Shown: piece by piece, positions 55,385-64,000 of the stretch
Numbering within the stretch: the stretch's first letter is position 1
How the letters are laid out: each line of letters begins with the position of its first letter
DNA from: a virus
Length of the DNA stretch: 64,000 bases
Virus record (IMG/VR): IMGVR_UViG_3300035698_005189
Location: 34,095 to 98,094 of that record
Direction: 5' to 3' (one strand)
Translations under genes and position numbers: made by a program
Notes under the pieces: model-generated
Database searches by the model: none
Told to the model about the DNA's origin: nothing
What the model saw: only the letters and a program-made list of their open reading frames with translations

Positions 55385-57151
55385 CTAAACCACCGCTGCA
55401 GTGAGGGGAATGGCCACCGCAGACCCGATGGGTATAACGTCCACATCGATGGCGAAGGAGTCAGCGTCGTCGGCCACTGTCACAAGGCCGATCCTCGCTA
55501 CGCGGGGGTCGCCAAGTATGGCCGTTCTGACGTCGAGGGAGAGAGTCGTCCAGAAGGCCTGGCTGGCGATGGCTCCCACCGCTCGGCGGACCCCGAAGGC
55601 TGGAGCCAGCGGCATCGCACCGCGCTCCGTCCAGAGGCGCATCTGGAGGGCCTGGGCCAGGTTGTCGACTCCGGTTGAGAAGGCGACATCCCGGTGGGTC
55701 TTGGGGTCCACCTTGAGGTCGACCTCCGGGCGGCCTGGCCTCGAGCGATGCGTCTCGACGTAGGAGAAGTCCACACCGAGCTGGTCCTGGTCCGGCCCAC
55801 CAGCCCAGGCAACGGAGGCGGCTGGCGTGTCGGAGGTCTTCGGGATGGACAGGGTACTGCCGGGGCCCAGCGTACCGGGTGCGCCGGTGCTGGATATGTA
55901 CGGATACTCGAGCCCGTTCACGATGACCAGCTCGTACCACCGGGCGGCCTCGCCCATCTGGCGGGCAGCTACCGACTGGAGGGTGTCGCCAGCGCGGAGG
56001 GTGTAGCGGAAGGTGGAGCCCCAGGCCGGGTAGTCTCGGCGGGTACCCACAGCCCCAGCCTCGAGCCGGTCGGCGTCGGTGGCGCGGGGCGCGGTGGACT
56101 CCATATCGGCCAGGCTGGTTGATGGACCCGAGAGGGCGGCGGCGGTGAGTTCGGAGGTTGGTGTGGAAGCCGGCCCAGCCTCCGCCCGGTCAAGGGACGC
56201 GATCTCTTCGTCTGTGTTGACCCGGAAGGCTGAGGCTGAGATGATCGCGTCTACCCCGTCTCCCGCGTCCAGGGCGAGCGCCCTGACAGAGGCGAAGGCT
56301 TCGTCATCATCGAGTAGGGCAACGAAGGCGTCGAGGGCGACCTGGGCGTCGGCCAGGAGGTCGCGGATCGAGTCGAGGGTGGAGACGCCGCCGTCGATGA
56401 AGTCCTGCGCCGACGATACGACCTGCTGGCAGAGGGTGAAGACCGTATCCACGGTCGCTACCGCGTATCGGATCTCGCCGAGCACCGCGCTACACTCCTG
56501 TACGAATGAGGCCACCAGGGCGACCCCGAACTGGACCGCAGCCACGGCGTCGGACAGCCAACCCAGGAGAGACGACGCGGGCTCAGGGATCACGATCTTA
56601 TCGGCTTCCCCAATCCCCTTCATATGGAACTCGTACGGATACTGCATCCGACGCGCCGTCTGGCGGTCCACGTTGATGACCTCTGGCACTACGACCCAGT
56701 GATCGTCGGTCTTCAGGTCATGCCAGACAAGGTAGGTGCCGTCCGCTGTGAGCGGGTCGGACTTGAGGCCTGCGTAGGCAAGAAACACGTTGCGGATCAG
56801 GCGTCGGGTCCACCACGGCCCCGACAGGGCTGCGCCTGGTGCGGGCTCTGGCAGGTAGGTCGTGTCGTAGCCGGTCTTCGGCTGGAGACCAAACGTGCCG
56901 GCGACAGAGATCTCGGTCCAGAGCAGGCCGCGTTCCTCAGCAATGACTCCACCCAGCGTAGGGGTGAGGGACTGGCGGAGGACGTGGCTGATGTGGAGGG
57001 ACTCTGGGCCCACTGGGAGGACGAACACGCCTCCACCATCGAGCGGGTTCGGCGTCACGATCTCGAGGGCGTACGGGAACTCCCCGACATACCAGGAGTC
57101 ACCTGTGGCACGGCGTCTGGAGATCTCTCGTACTTGTTCGACGAATCCCAT
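55385..57151 (-). CDS. Tail/baseplate protein fusing a LysM domain to a gp25-like domain (588 aa)
   Basis: Start at the ATG at 57151. The N-terminal 200 residues (PYALEIVTPNPLDGGGVFVL and on) resemble LysM-carrying tail-tube-terminator proteins. Residues about 381-436 are a LysM (FRYTLRAGDTLQSVAARQMG ... GSTLSIP). Residues about 475-588 (DVAFSTGVDNLAQALQMRLW, VTVADDADSFAIDVDVIPIG) resemble the gp25/W baseplate wedge protein. These are separate genes in most myophages, so this is a fusion. The middle 200 residues are helical. Confidence 0.7.
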   Translation of the reverse strand: MGFVEQVREISRRRATGDSWYVGEFPYALEIVTPNPLDGGGVFVLPVGPESLHISHVLRQSLTPTLGGVIAEERGLLWTEISVAGTFGLQPKTGYDTTYLPEPAPGAALSGPWWTRRLIRNVFLAYAGLKSDPLTADGTYLVWHDLKTDDHWVVVPEVINVDRQTARRMQYPYEFHMKGIGEADKIVIPEPASSLLGWLSDAVAAVQFGVALVASFVQECSAVLGEIRYAVATVDTVFTLCQQVVSSAQDFIDGGVSTLDSIRDLLADAQVALDAFVALLDDDEAFASVRALALDAGDGVDAIISASAFRVNTDEEIASLDRAEAGPASTPTSELTAAALSGPSTSLADMESTAPRATDADRLEAGAVGTRRDYPAWGSTFRYTLRAGDTLQSVAARQMGEAARWYELVIVNGLEYPYISSTGAPGTLGPGSTLSIPKTSDTPAASVAWAGGPDQDQLGVDFSYVETHRSRPGRPEVDLKVDPKTHRDVAFSTGVDNLAQALQMRLWTERGAMPLAPAFGVRRAVGAIASQAFWTTLSLDVRTAILGDPRVARIGLVTVADDADSFAIDVDVIPIGSAVAIPLTAAVV

Positions 57152-57173
57152 GAGGTACCACCCGGGTATCGGG

Positions 57174-57808
57174 TCAGAAGCTGTCCATCCCAATATAGCA
57201 GACCCCAATCGACTGTGCGACGGCGTCCTGGCATACGGCATAGGCGATGACTGTCAGTGTATTGACAGTCGGGTAGTTGGCGGCGAGTGTCACCCACGGA
57301 CTCCAGGCACCAAGACCAGCAATACTCACCGGGAGGGCACGGAACCGATACGACGTCACAGCGTCTCCATCGATCTCGATCATGTAGGATGTATTGAAGG
57401 CGGGAGCGATGGAAAGGGCAGCCGTCAGTTGGGCGGCCCCGTCGCCTACGGACGCAGTCAGGTAGGTGTCCGTACCCGACACGAACCTGATGCAGGCGTG
57501 CTCCTGGGTGTACGCCGCTGCCTGTGTCGGGTCGTTGAGGTACCGACCGAACCCGACCCAGTAGGTCGTAACAGTGACATCCCAGAACTTGATCATAGCG
57601 TGGAGACGTGGCCTGACACGACCAGTCACCAGGGGCCAGCCCAGCCGCCAGAGCCCGTCGTGGTCTACCCCACCACCAGCCAGGACCTCTGCGATGGTAT
57701 TCCAGAGCTTCTCAGTCACGTCATCCGATATGAGCTTGTAGCCCGGACCCAGGAAGGTCAGGGCGGCGGTGTGGAGACGACCGGCTACGGTTGGCGAGAG
57801 GCAGCCAT
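57174..57808 (-). CDS. Hypothetical structural protein with frame break near its start
   Basis: The intact ORF starts GTG at 57719 (181 aa, MTEKLWNTIAEVLAGGGVDH). The coding-like frame goes further up (FLGPGYKLISDD before it) with no start. The ATG at 57808 (MAASRQP, preceded by GGAGTAGAC) is one frame off; adding one base near 57790 joins it to VAGRLHTAALTFLGPGYKLI. Beta-type sequence (TYLTASVGDGAAQLTAALSI). It lies between spike and LysM genes; probably a baseplate component. Confidence 0.55.
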
Positions 57809-58723
57809 GTCTACTCCGACTCTATGCGGTGGAGGCGTACGACGGGAGGCAGTCTGAAGGTCGGTCAGGGCTACGATTGGGAACCCGATAGAGCTGAGGG
57901 ACGGCCCAAGCTCAGCAAGGAAGGCGACCATGGTAGATAGGATATCGGCCTTGACCAGGGCGACCGGGGCTCCGCCTGCCGTCACGGACAACTTAGCAGT
58001 GTCACTGACTTCGATGGTCACAGCCCCCTTGTCGGTGACGGTGAACTGACCGCCATCCGTCTGGATGCCGACTGAGCCGCCGGGTCCTACTACTACGCTC
58101 AGGTGTCCACCGCCGACGGCGACCTCGTCCCCGTCAGCGCCAATCTCACCAGCCGACTGAGCGGACAGGTTGAGTGTGAGGGTGCTATCGTCGGCCACCG
58201 TGATGCGGTTGCCCCTGATCCAGCGCTCGAGGACCGGAAGGTCGGCATCGGTGGACGTCGGCCGCCGCTTGGTCTTGGGGTGTGGCAGCTGGCCCAGGAT
58301 CACAGGCAGCCGGAAGTCGCCTGCCACGAAGCCGACGAGTACGATATCACCGTCCAGATTCACAGCCTGACTGGCCGATGGGCCTGACAGCTCCATGTCA
58401 CGCCCAGACAGGTCGACGGTCGCTGCGCGCGGCTTCCAGGCGGTGTGGTCGTTCAGACCACCCGAACCAGACAGCAGGGGGACGTCGCGTAGGACGGTCC
58501 GGGTGTAGCCTGCTTCGAACACAAGGATGTCGCAGGTTATGCCGGGGTTCGCCGCCTCCGGGATGTCCTTTCGGTCTGGGCGGTCGTCAGGCAGGTAGAC
58601 TGCGATGACCACTCCCCGCAGCATGAGCCCTGTCACGTCACGGGAGCCTCCCTGTGCGGCTCGCCCCTTGGCGTGGTGCGAGAGCGCCTCTGGTGGAGGG
58701 TTGGGGGTGCGGCGGGCCCTCAT
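57785..58723 (-). CDS. Baseplate spike protein (gpV-like, OB-fold)
   Basis: The N-terminal half reads GLMLRGVVIAVYLPDDRPDR ... ITCDILVFEAGYTRTVLRDV then LDGDIVLVGFVAGDFRLPVI and LGQLPHP, an OB fold as in P2 gpV/gp5 spikes. A beta-helix-like repeat section follows (VGGGHLSVVVGPGGSVGIQT). The last 20 residues (from about 57840) have atypical codon use and may reflect a nearby frame break. An ATGA junction connects it to the hub gene. Confidence 0.7.
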   Translation of the reverse strand: MRARRTPNPPPEALSHHAKGRAAQGGSRDVTGLMLRGVVIAVYLPDDRPDRKDIPEAANPGITCDILVFEAGYTRTVLRDVPLLSGSGGLNDHTAWKPRAATVDLSGRDMELSGPSASQAVNLDGDIVLVGFVAGDFRLPVILGQLPHPKTKRRPTSTDADLPVLERWIRGNRITVADDSTLTLNLSAQSAGEIGADGDEVAVGGGHLSVVVGPGGSVGIQTDGGQFTVTDKGAVTIEVSDTAKLSVTAGGAPVALVKADILSTMVAFLAELGPSLSSIGFPIVALTDLQTASRRTPPPHRVGVDMAASRQP

Positions 58724-60246
58724 GTCGGCTCACCTTCTACGGCGTAGGTAATGGCCGCCTCGCCCCACTCGATGACGTCGTCTGGCGGCTGCGGGTCGCC
58801 ACCGGAGGACCCGGCGAGGGCGAGGTTGGAGAAGCCAGCCACCTTGGCGGCCAGGTCGCTCAGGAGCGCCACGTCAGGGTATCCCCGACTTACTGAGAGG
58901 GTAGTCGAGCACTCCGGGGTCGGACCGTCAATCATGCTGTGAGACACGCCTTCGACGTAGAAGGTCAGGGAGTACTCGCCTCGTACGCCGTCCTTTTCCG
59001 GGAACCCGGTGTAGCCTGCCGGGGTCGGACCGACGAAGCGGACCCGCTCGCCGATCTGAATGTCGGGCCTCAGCTCGCCTATGTTGATGGACCCGGCCCA
59101 CTGCCGATGGTTCAGTGCGTTCCAGCACACGACAAGGTCAAGCCAGCCCTTGTACTCGAGGCCGAAGCCGACGTTACCGTAGTCCCCGTCGATGTAGACG
59201 GTCTCTTCGACCAGCCGGTGGAGTCCGAAGCGCCTCACGTCGTCGAGGTGAGCGGTCGGGATGTAGATCATATTGGCATCGCCGGCCAGGGCTGTCGCCT
59301 GCGTGCCTGTCAGGGTGACGTGGTTCACGCGGTTGCGCCCCACAGCTACGGAGACGCCTGTCGTAGTCCGCCAGTCCACGACCCTGGTGGGGAGGTTGAA
59401 CCATGGGCCTCCGTCCGGGTCGGTCAGGTTCGGGAACGGCCGCTCGCGCATGACGAGATACAGCTTCCTGACGCGGGGGTCCCGGCTGTGTACGACAAAC
59501 ATCTCGTTGAGCACCGGGTTCCGCCAGGTGTCAGCCAGGGTCCAGAGGTTCGCGTCACCAGGCTCGAAGAGGCCTGGGTTGTCCACGAGCCCCTTGAGCG
59601 TCCCGACACCAGTCTCCCAGTCCATGAGCTGATGCCAGAACTCAACCGATTCGCCGACCAGGGTGGGCGGGATCTCCCACAGGCCGCCGAGGTTACGAAC
59701 ACTGGGGAGCCCTCCGGTGAGGCCCTTCATGAGGGCCACGACGAGGCAGTCGGGCGTGCCGGCGGGAGCCCCCAGGACGTCGATCATGTCACGCCCCGAG
59801 ATGTTATCGGCTACGGGGTCGGCGGGGTTGAAGTAGACTGGAGTATCCTCGAGGACCGCTGCACCATCACGTCCTGAGATCAGGACACCGGTCGTACCGG
59901 CGCCTGTCCCACCTGGGGCCAGGGTGACTGAGACGTCGTCGACCATGCCGATGGTGAGGCAAGTCTGATGGCCGTTCTTGTCGACGTCCACTGTCGCCCA
60001 ATCGCCCTGCTTTACGGCGTCCGACCAGGCCCCCCCTCGGGCGTCCCCAGCCGAGACCCGGGGGCCTTCCATCGTGACCGACCACTGGCCGGATGGGCTC
60101 AGTATCGACTTCGAGGCGGAGATGGCTGTCACGCCGGAGGACGGGGGCCTCCCGGCCTGACGCTCGTACGTCTTGATCCTCCTGGCGTCCCAGGTGTGGA
60201 ACTCCACGAGGGGGATGGTCGTATTTGACCGGCGGGAGCCGCTCAT
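58720..60246 (-). CDS. Baseplate hub protein (gpD/gp27-like)
   Basis: Start at the ATG at 60246, overlapping the tape-measure stop. A 508-aa beta-rich protein with ARRIKTYERQAGRPPSSGVT near the start and INIGELRPDIQIGERVRFVG then EYSLTFYVEGVSHSMIDGPT near the end, the latter like the 'v..Y.V..v.H.' element of phage late-control (gpD) hub proteins. Position between tape measure and spike supports a hub. No single catalytic site. Confidence 0.65.
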   Translation of the reverse strand: MSGSRRSNTTIPLVEFHTWDARRIKTYERQAGRPPSSGVTAISASKSILSPSGQWSVTMEGPRVSAGDARGGAWSDAVKQGDWATVDVDKNGHQTCLTIGMVDDVSVTLAPGGTGAGTTGVLISGRDGAAVLEDTPVYFNPADPVADNISGRDMIDVLGAPAGTPDCLVVALMKGLTGGLPSVRNLGGLWEIPPTLVGESVEFWHQLMDWETGVGTLKGLVDNPGLFEPGDANLWTLADTWRNPVLNEMFVVHSRDPRVRKLYLVMRERPFPNLTDPDGGPWFNLPTRVVDWRTTTGVSVAVGRNRVNHVTLTGTQATALAGDANMIYIPTAHLDDVRRFGLHRLVEETVYIDGDYGNVGFGLEYKGWLDLVVCWNALNHRQWAGSINIGELRPDIQIGERVRFVGPTPAGYTGFPEKDGVRGEYSLTFYVEGVSHSMIDGPTPECSTTLSVSRGYPDVALLSDLAAKVAGFSNLALAGSSGGDPQPPDDVIEWGEAAITYAVEGEPT

Positions 60247-62108
60247 TTCCCACGCTTCCAGTCCCACGCGCTGGCTGTCGCTGCGTCGAGGCCGGCTGTG
60301 AACTCGTCCAGGCTGTCTGTGACCTTACGAAGCACAGGCCCACCGAGGTTGTCGAAGGTGGCAGCCATGTTGTTAGTCGTACGCTCGAGGGCTTGCATGG
60401 ACCCGGCCATCTTGGCCCCGATCGCGGCCCGCTCGCCCTCGATCACGGCTTCAGCGACCTTGGACCCTCCCTCGGCTGCCTGGAGCCTACGACCGGCGTC
60501 AACCGTCTGCTGGCGGGTTAGCGATAGCGGCGCACCGATGTTCTGACCGAGGGCGGTACCCAGGTCGGCCCCTTCGACCTGACCCAGGTCGACACCAAGC
60601 TTGGAGTAGACTCGCTGCCGAACGTAGGACTGCTTCTCGCGCGACATACTGTCGAGCCCGAGGCCCTTGTCGAACTCACCCATGAGGCTGGCCGCGAAGC
60701 CAGGGTCCTGCAGGTCGTATGCTGCCTTGTAGTAGGACTCGGGGTCGGCGGGGTCCCAGCCTGCGGCCCGCATGAGGCGGAGTCGCATGGGGTCGGAGCC
60801 CCCTCCGCCTCGAGCCATGTCGCCGGCACCAGCCCCGAACTGCGATACGATAGTCCCGACCCGACGAGCCTGGATCACTCCGCCTGACAGCTTGTTTTCA
60901 GCCCCCAGGTACGCCTCGAGATCGAACGTACCACCACGAGCCGCCGTGGAGGCTACGGAGTCCGTGATAGACGAAAGGTAGTCTACGAGCACAGAACCGT
61001 TTAGGCCCCGCATAACGGCCCGACCGATGACATCGGCGGTTTCGTCTGCGTTGCCTTCGTTCCCGGCCCAACCCAGCTGACCCGAGAGCCTGGCGGTCGC
61101 GTCACCGCCGATCCCGAACACGTTCTTGGCTGCGAGGCCGTACTCAAAGGCCTGGGTACCGATCGGCCCGGCGTAAGCCTGCGACATGGAGGACGCCTGC
61201 GCCATCGCTTCGACAGGACTGAGGCCGAAGCCGGCCCCCATCTGGGTGTACGATCTCAGGTCAGCTGGGCGGGTATACTGCGCGGCCTTTCCCGGGTCCC
61301 ACTCGTACCCGGCCTGGGCGCTGGTGGCCTTGACCGTCAGCGGCCCGCCAGACGTCGGCGCTGCCCGTGGGGGCGCTCGCTTGGTCAGCTGGCCGAAGAT
61401 GAGTTCATCTATGACCTGTTCGGCGTGGGCGAGGCCGCCCAAGAATCCGGAGGCCTTGGGTCCTCCAGGCGACCACCTCTCCGGGGGTTTAGCTCCGAGG
61501 GCGTAGTACTCATCTGAGGTCAGCGACTCGCTGCCCCGGCGAAAGCTACCCGGGGTCGCCTCTGATAGCTGACGTCGTCTGAATCCTACGGTGTTGGTTC
61601 CCAGGAAGGGTACGGCGTCCATCGCTGCCGACTGGTAGCCCAGGTGCGACGAGTAGGTGCCGGCTGCCGCCAGCATGGACCCTGCCGCCGCAAGGCCGAT
61701 GACAGGGACGGCCCGCATGGACATAGCGACAGCGTCCATACCAGGCATCGGGGCCTGAGGCATCGGGCCACCACCGCCACCACCGCCACCGGCGCTGCCC
61801 CCGCCGCCACCGCCACGGCTACTACCCCCAGGACCGCCTGGGCTGCCGCCAGGACCCTCTCCAATTTTGCCAGCCTCCAGACCACCGACCCGGGACCACC
61901 CGGCAGCCACGCGATCGAGTGACAGGGCCAGCCGGTCGACCTCTGCGGTGAGGTCGCGCACGAAGGAGCGGAGGCCCCTGGCCTGGTCCTCGAAGTTCCG
62001 GACGGTATCGGGAGCGAGAGCCGACTTGACGGCTTGATCGAGGTCACCGACCTCCCGAGCGTTCACTCGGACGGTCATGGTGGTGTCGATATTCTGCTGT
62101 CCAGCCAC
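60243..62108 (-). CDS. Tape measure protein (621 aa)
   Basis: It has a helical N-terminus (DLDQAVKSALAPDTVRNFED), a Gly-rich flexible linker (SPGGPGGSSRGGGGGG), an Ala-rich hydrophobic helix (VIGLAAAGSMLAAAGTYSSH) and many Gly/Ala/Gln repeats. It follows the tail-assembly chaperones and precedes the hub, the normal place. At 621 aa it would set a tail of about 90 nm by the usual 1.5 Angstrom per residue rule, a moderate contractile tail. Confidence 0.75.
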   Translation of the reverse strand: MAGQQNIDTTMTVRVNAREVGDLDQAVKSALAPDTVRNFEDQARGLRSFVRDLTAEVDRLALSLDRVAAGWSRVGGLEAGKIGEGPGGSPGGPGGSSRGGGGGGSAGGGGGGGGPMPQAPMPGMDAVAMSMRAVPVIGLAAAGSMLAAAGTYSSHLGYQSAAMDAVPFLGTNTVGFRRRQLSEATPGSFRRGSESLTSDEYYALGAKPPERWSPGGPKASGFLGGLAHAEQVIDELIFGQLTKRAPPRAAPTSGGPLTVKATSAQAGYEWDPGKAAQYTRPADLRSYTQMGAGFGLSPVEAMAQASSMSQAYAGPIGTQAFEYGLAAKNVFGIGGDATARLSGQLGWAGNEGNADETADVIGRAVMRGLNGSVLVDYLSSITDSVASTAARGGTFDLEAYLGAENKLSGGVIQARRVGTIVSQFGAGAGDMARGGGGSDPMRLRLMRAAGWDPADPESYYKAAYDLQDPGFAASLMGEFDKGLGLDSMSREKQSYVRQRVYSKLGVDLGQVEGADLGTALGQNIGAPLSLTRQQTVDAGRRLQAAEGGSKVAEAVIEGERAAIGAKMAGSMQALERTTNNMAATFDNLGGPVLRKVTDSLDEFTAGLDAATASAWDWKRGK

Positions 62109-62111
62109 GGG

Positions 62112-62384
62112 TCACCTCGCGTCGAAGTCCGGGGTCTCGCCCCGGGCGATGGCTGCTTCCCACTCGTCTGCGATGGGATCTCCCGTAGCTACAGGCCCGT
62201 CGTCTACGTCGGCTGACTCATGCCTACTGGAGAAGGCGTCCAGGGCATCCCCGCCGTGAACGAGAAGGGCCGTGAGGACGTGTTGGGAGTAGTGCTCGGG
62301 AGGACGAGGCAGCTGGCCCGTCCTGGCGAGGACCATGGCGTCAGCCAGCCCCAGGGGCGTCTCCACCTCCGCTATCGCTATCAC
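62112..62384 (-). CDS. Tail assembly chaperone, second frame (possible frameshift product)
   Basis: As drawn it starts GTG at 62384 (MIAIAEVETPLGLADAMVLA). The frame stays open and coding-like upstream to about 62426 (GFTARPLR before it), overlapping the end of the first chaperone gene. This is the layout of a gpG/gpGT-type programmed frameshift, with a stem-loop (62406-62424) just upstream of the likely slip at TTTC (62406-62403). Helical, acidic protein. Confidence 0.6.
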   Translation of the reverse strand: MIAIAEVETPLGLADAMVLARTGQLPRPPEHYSQHVLTALLVHGGDALDAFSSRHESADVDDGPVATGDPIADEWEAAIARGETPDFDAR

Positions 62385-62850
62385 TCTTAGCGGGCGGGCT
62401 GTGAAACCGCTCTTCGTGAGCGGTCACCTCCTCGTAGACCGCGTAGACGAGTCCGACGTCCCTGAAGGTATGGAGGTCCTTGGCCCAGGGCGGTGCCTCA
62501 TCGACGGCGACAGCCAGGTGTGCCTGGATCTCGGCAAGCTGGACCGTGGCCGCGTCGAGAGCCGATACGGGGGTGTTCCCGAGCATACGAGCACGAGTGA
62601 GGCCGACCTTGACACGATCCTGGATCGTGAGGATGTGGCAGCGGAAGCGACCATCCCACCGGTGCCCACGAGGGTCGGTGTAGCTGAGGTCCCACGAGTG
62701 CGAACTCGTGATGTCGCTGCCTCCACTGGCATCGGCTTCGGGGCCCCAAGGAGCCTCGGCCGCCAAGGCGGCTGCGGCCGGGGCGACTGGTTCGACGACA
62801 ATAGCGCCTGTGGGGGATGCCTTGGAGGCTCCCGGTCCGATTCCTGACAT
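62341..62850 (-). CDS. Tail assembly chaperone, first frame (169 aa)
   Basis: Lies between tube and tape-measure genes, where tail assembly chaperones are always found. Ala-rich N-terminus, then GHRWDGRFRCHILTIQDRVK and VQLAEIQAHLAVAVDEAPPW, as in many gpG-type proteins. Its last 22 codons overlap the second frame and have poor third-position GC, so the normal product may be this protein alone with a minor fused form. Confidence 0.65.
   Translation of the reverse strand: MSGIGPGASKASPTGAIVVEPVAPAAAALAAEAPWGPEADASGGSDITSSHSWDLSYTDPRGHRWDGRFRCHILTIQDRVKVGLTRARMLGNTPVSALDAATVQLAEIQAHLAVAVDEAPPWAKDLHTFRDVGLVYAVYEEVTAHEERFHSPPAKSDSDSGGGDAPGAG
62406..62424 (-). promoter_or_regulatory. Stem-loop at the chaperone frame overlap
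   Basis: ACCGCTC-loop-GAGCGGT (7 bp, 5-nt loop) occurs in the chaperone gene just 5' of TTTC. In the mRNA it would lie immediately upstream of the possible +1 slip. Upstream stimulators are less usual than downstream ones, so its role is unclear. Confidence 0.45.
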
Positions 62851-62860
62851 AGGGACCTCC

Positions 62861-63304
62861 TTACGAGATGTCGGACTCGTCGCGCGCCCGGATGGCGACG
62901 AAGGTCACGTTCTGGCCGACGACACCACGGGCGTTGATCTGCACGCTCTGCTCGGAGATCCGGACGGCCTCGATGTTGGCAACGATCTTACCTGTGTGGC
63001 TGTCCTCGAGGGTGGCGGAAAGCTCACCCGTATTGAGGATATTCGTCAGGTGCGTCTCTGGGCTCGTGCCCTGCTTGGCCAGGAACCCCTGGCTCTTGAG
63101 GGTCGTGCCCACGATACGCACCAGCTGCGCGGTGAGGCTGACCCGGTATCCGACAGGTGCGTGCTCGAAGGTCTGGATATTGTCGAGGACATCGATCGGC
63201 TGGTAGTCGATGGACTCCTGCATCGTGACGCCAGTCGCGTAGCCACACTTGACTCCGTCGATCGAGAAGCGGGCACGACACCCGGTGAAGACGTTGCCGG
63301 CCAT
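62861..63304 (-). CDS. Tail tube protein
   Basis: 147-aa beta-rich protein: CRARFSIDGVKCGYATGVTM ... TFEHAPVGYRVSLTAQLVRI and LEDSHTGKIVANIEAVRISE then VGQNVTFVAIRA, the layout of XkdM-type tube proteins of contractile tails (around 150 aa). It is directly downstream of the sheath gene and is the inner tube on which the sheath assembles. Confidence 0.8.
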   Translation of the reverse strand: MAGNVFTGCRARFSIDGVKCGYATGVTMQESIDYQPIDVLDNIQTFEHAPVGYRVSLTAQLVRIVGTTLKSQGFLAKQGTSPETHLTNILNTGELSATLEDSHTGKIVANIEAVRISEQSVQINARGVVGQNVTFVAIRARDESDIS

Positions 63305-63319
63305 GGAGGCCTCCTACGA

Positions 63320-64000
63320 CTACGCGGCAGCGCTGAGGCTGACGGTGACGAGGTGAAGGGTGGTCTTGACGAAGTTGACGGGGGTCGCGGGTGCGATCTC
63401 CGCGTCCACGGTGAGGACATCGGCGTCGAGGGTGATGGTGATGTTCCGCCACGCGACGATGGCTCCGGAGTCGATCAGGAGGCCGAGCTTGGCGACAGCC
63501 ACACCAAGCGCCGCGTTCAGGGTGCCAGCGAAGCCGGTCTTGCCGACAGCGGATTCGAGGGCGGTCCTGAGTTCGAAGATGGCGAAGTTGGCTGCCTGGT
63601 TGGTCGACGCCTCGACGTAGGCGAGGTTGTCATCGATCAGGTGGGTCGTGATGTTGCGGAGCCACCTGTGGCCGACGTTCGGGACGTACTCGAGGACACA
63701 GAGCCCGGCCTGGATCAGGGCGTCGCCATCCTCTACGACAGTGTAGGACGAGTCGCCCTCTACGTCGACGAGATTCGGGTACTTGAAGGTCAGGGGCGTG
63801 CCGACCAGCGGAGCGCCTGCCTGCATACCTGCGGCGAGGCAGGCAGTGAAGGGAGGCGGGAACGACTCGGACACCCCATCGGTGTTGTAGCGGACCGTGT
63901 TCTGGATCAAGAGGCGGGCGTGCCTCGTGTTGAGCGCCTGCGCCAGGGTCTTCGCGTCTGCGAAGGTTGTGGCGGCGGGGGCTCCGAGAACGACGTCACG
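63320..64000 (-). CDS. Tail sheath protein, C-terminal part, cut by window edge
   Basis: The frame enters from the right edge (VLGAPAATTFADAKTLAQAL) and runs to 63320. It includes NTRHARLLIQNTVRYN, VGHRWLRNITTHLIDDN, LYASTN-like and the typical sheath ending (WRNITITLDADVLTVDAEIA then PATPVNFVKTTLHLVTVSL). Sheath C-domains carry an 'i.v.p..P.e.i...i' ending. It shows that the tail is contractile. An ORF start at 63910 is internal, not the true start. Confidence 0.8.
   Translation of the reverse strand, partial: RDVVLGAPAATTFADAKTLAQALNTRHARLLIQNTVRYNTDGVSESFPPPFTACLAAGMQAGAPLVGTPLTFKYPNLVDVEGDSSYTVVEDGDALIQAGLCVLEYVPNVGHRWLRNITTHLIDDNLAYVEASTNQAANFAIFELRTALESAVGKTGFAGTLNAALGVAVAKLGLLIDSGAIVAWRNITITLDADVLTVDAEIAPATPVNFVKTTLHLVTVSLSAAA

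Overview
The window looks like part of a large, GC-rich tailed-phage genome (a prophage is possible but nothing here indicates one). It carries about 80 tightly packed genes, all on the minus strand, and most neighbours overlap by 1-8 nt in ATGA, GTGA, TTGA or TAATG junctions. It runs from tail morphogenesis at the right edge, through DNA replication and recombination, to small accessory genes at the left edge. No tRNA, integrase, insertion sequence or CRISPR array was seen. A sheath protein, tube, gp25-like protein and J/I/V-type baseplate proteins make this a contractile-tailed (myovirus-type) phage. The host is not determined. High GC, a zinc-binding tail of the type common in actinobacteriophages, and a Thr/Asp-rich lipoprotein of a style common in Myxococcota point in different directions.

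Transcription order runs from 64000 down to 1. At 64000-49831 are the sheath (cut by the edge), tube, tail-assembly chaperone pair, tape measure, baseplate hub, spike (gpV), a LysM/gp25 fusion, baseplate J, baseplate I-like and tail-fibre-like proteins. At 49800-43100 is replication: two winged-helix proteins, an SF2 helicase, a YkgJ-like protein, a DnaB-like helicase and a DnaG-like primase. At 43100-36600 are a promoter module, a MoxR/CobS-type AAA+ ATPase paired with a VWA (CobT-like) protein, and a sigma-70-like protein. At 36600-25800 are family A DNA polymerase, a single-stranded-DNA-binding protein with two GYF-like domains, a RecA-like recombinase, SbcD, SbcC and a RuvC-like resolvase. 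At 25800-13900 are two DNA methyltransferases, nucleoside-deoxyribosyltransferase-like proteins, a MazG fusion, a lipoprotein and an amidase endolysin. At 13900-1 are a cytosine methyltransferase, an MmcB-like nuclease, a Spo11/TopoVI-A-like protein, a DUF2786 protein, many small zinc-binding or acidic proteins and, cut by the left edge, a probable sliding clamp.

The most interesting points are: (1) a previously unannotated three-copy promoter module, TGATC-N15-GCACTCCCTATAT followed at once by a stem-loop and a GGAGTC-type ribosome site; (2) an SSB fused to two GYF-like domains in a genome where many DNA-metabolism proteins carry polyproline tails, suggesting a GYF-polyproline recruitment hub; (3) the AAA+/VWA pair; and (4) a Spo11-like protein. 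Several genes show an apparent one-base frame break close to their 5' end. These should be checked against raw reads before any biological reading is given.
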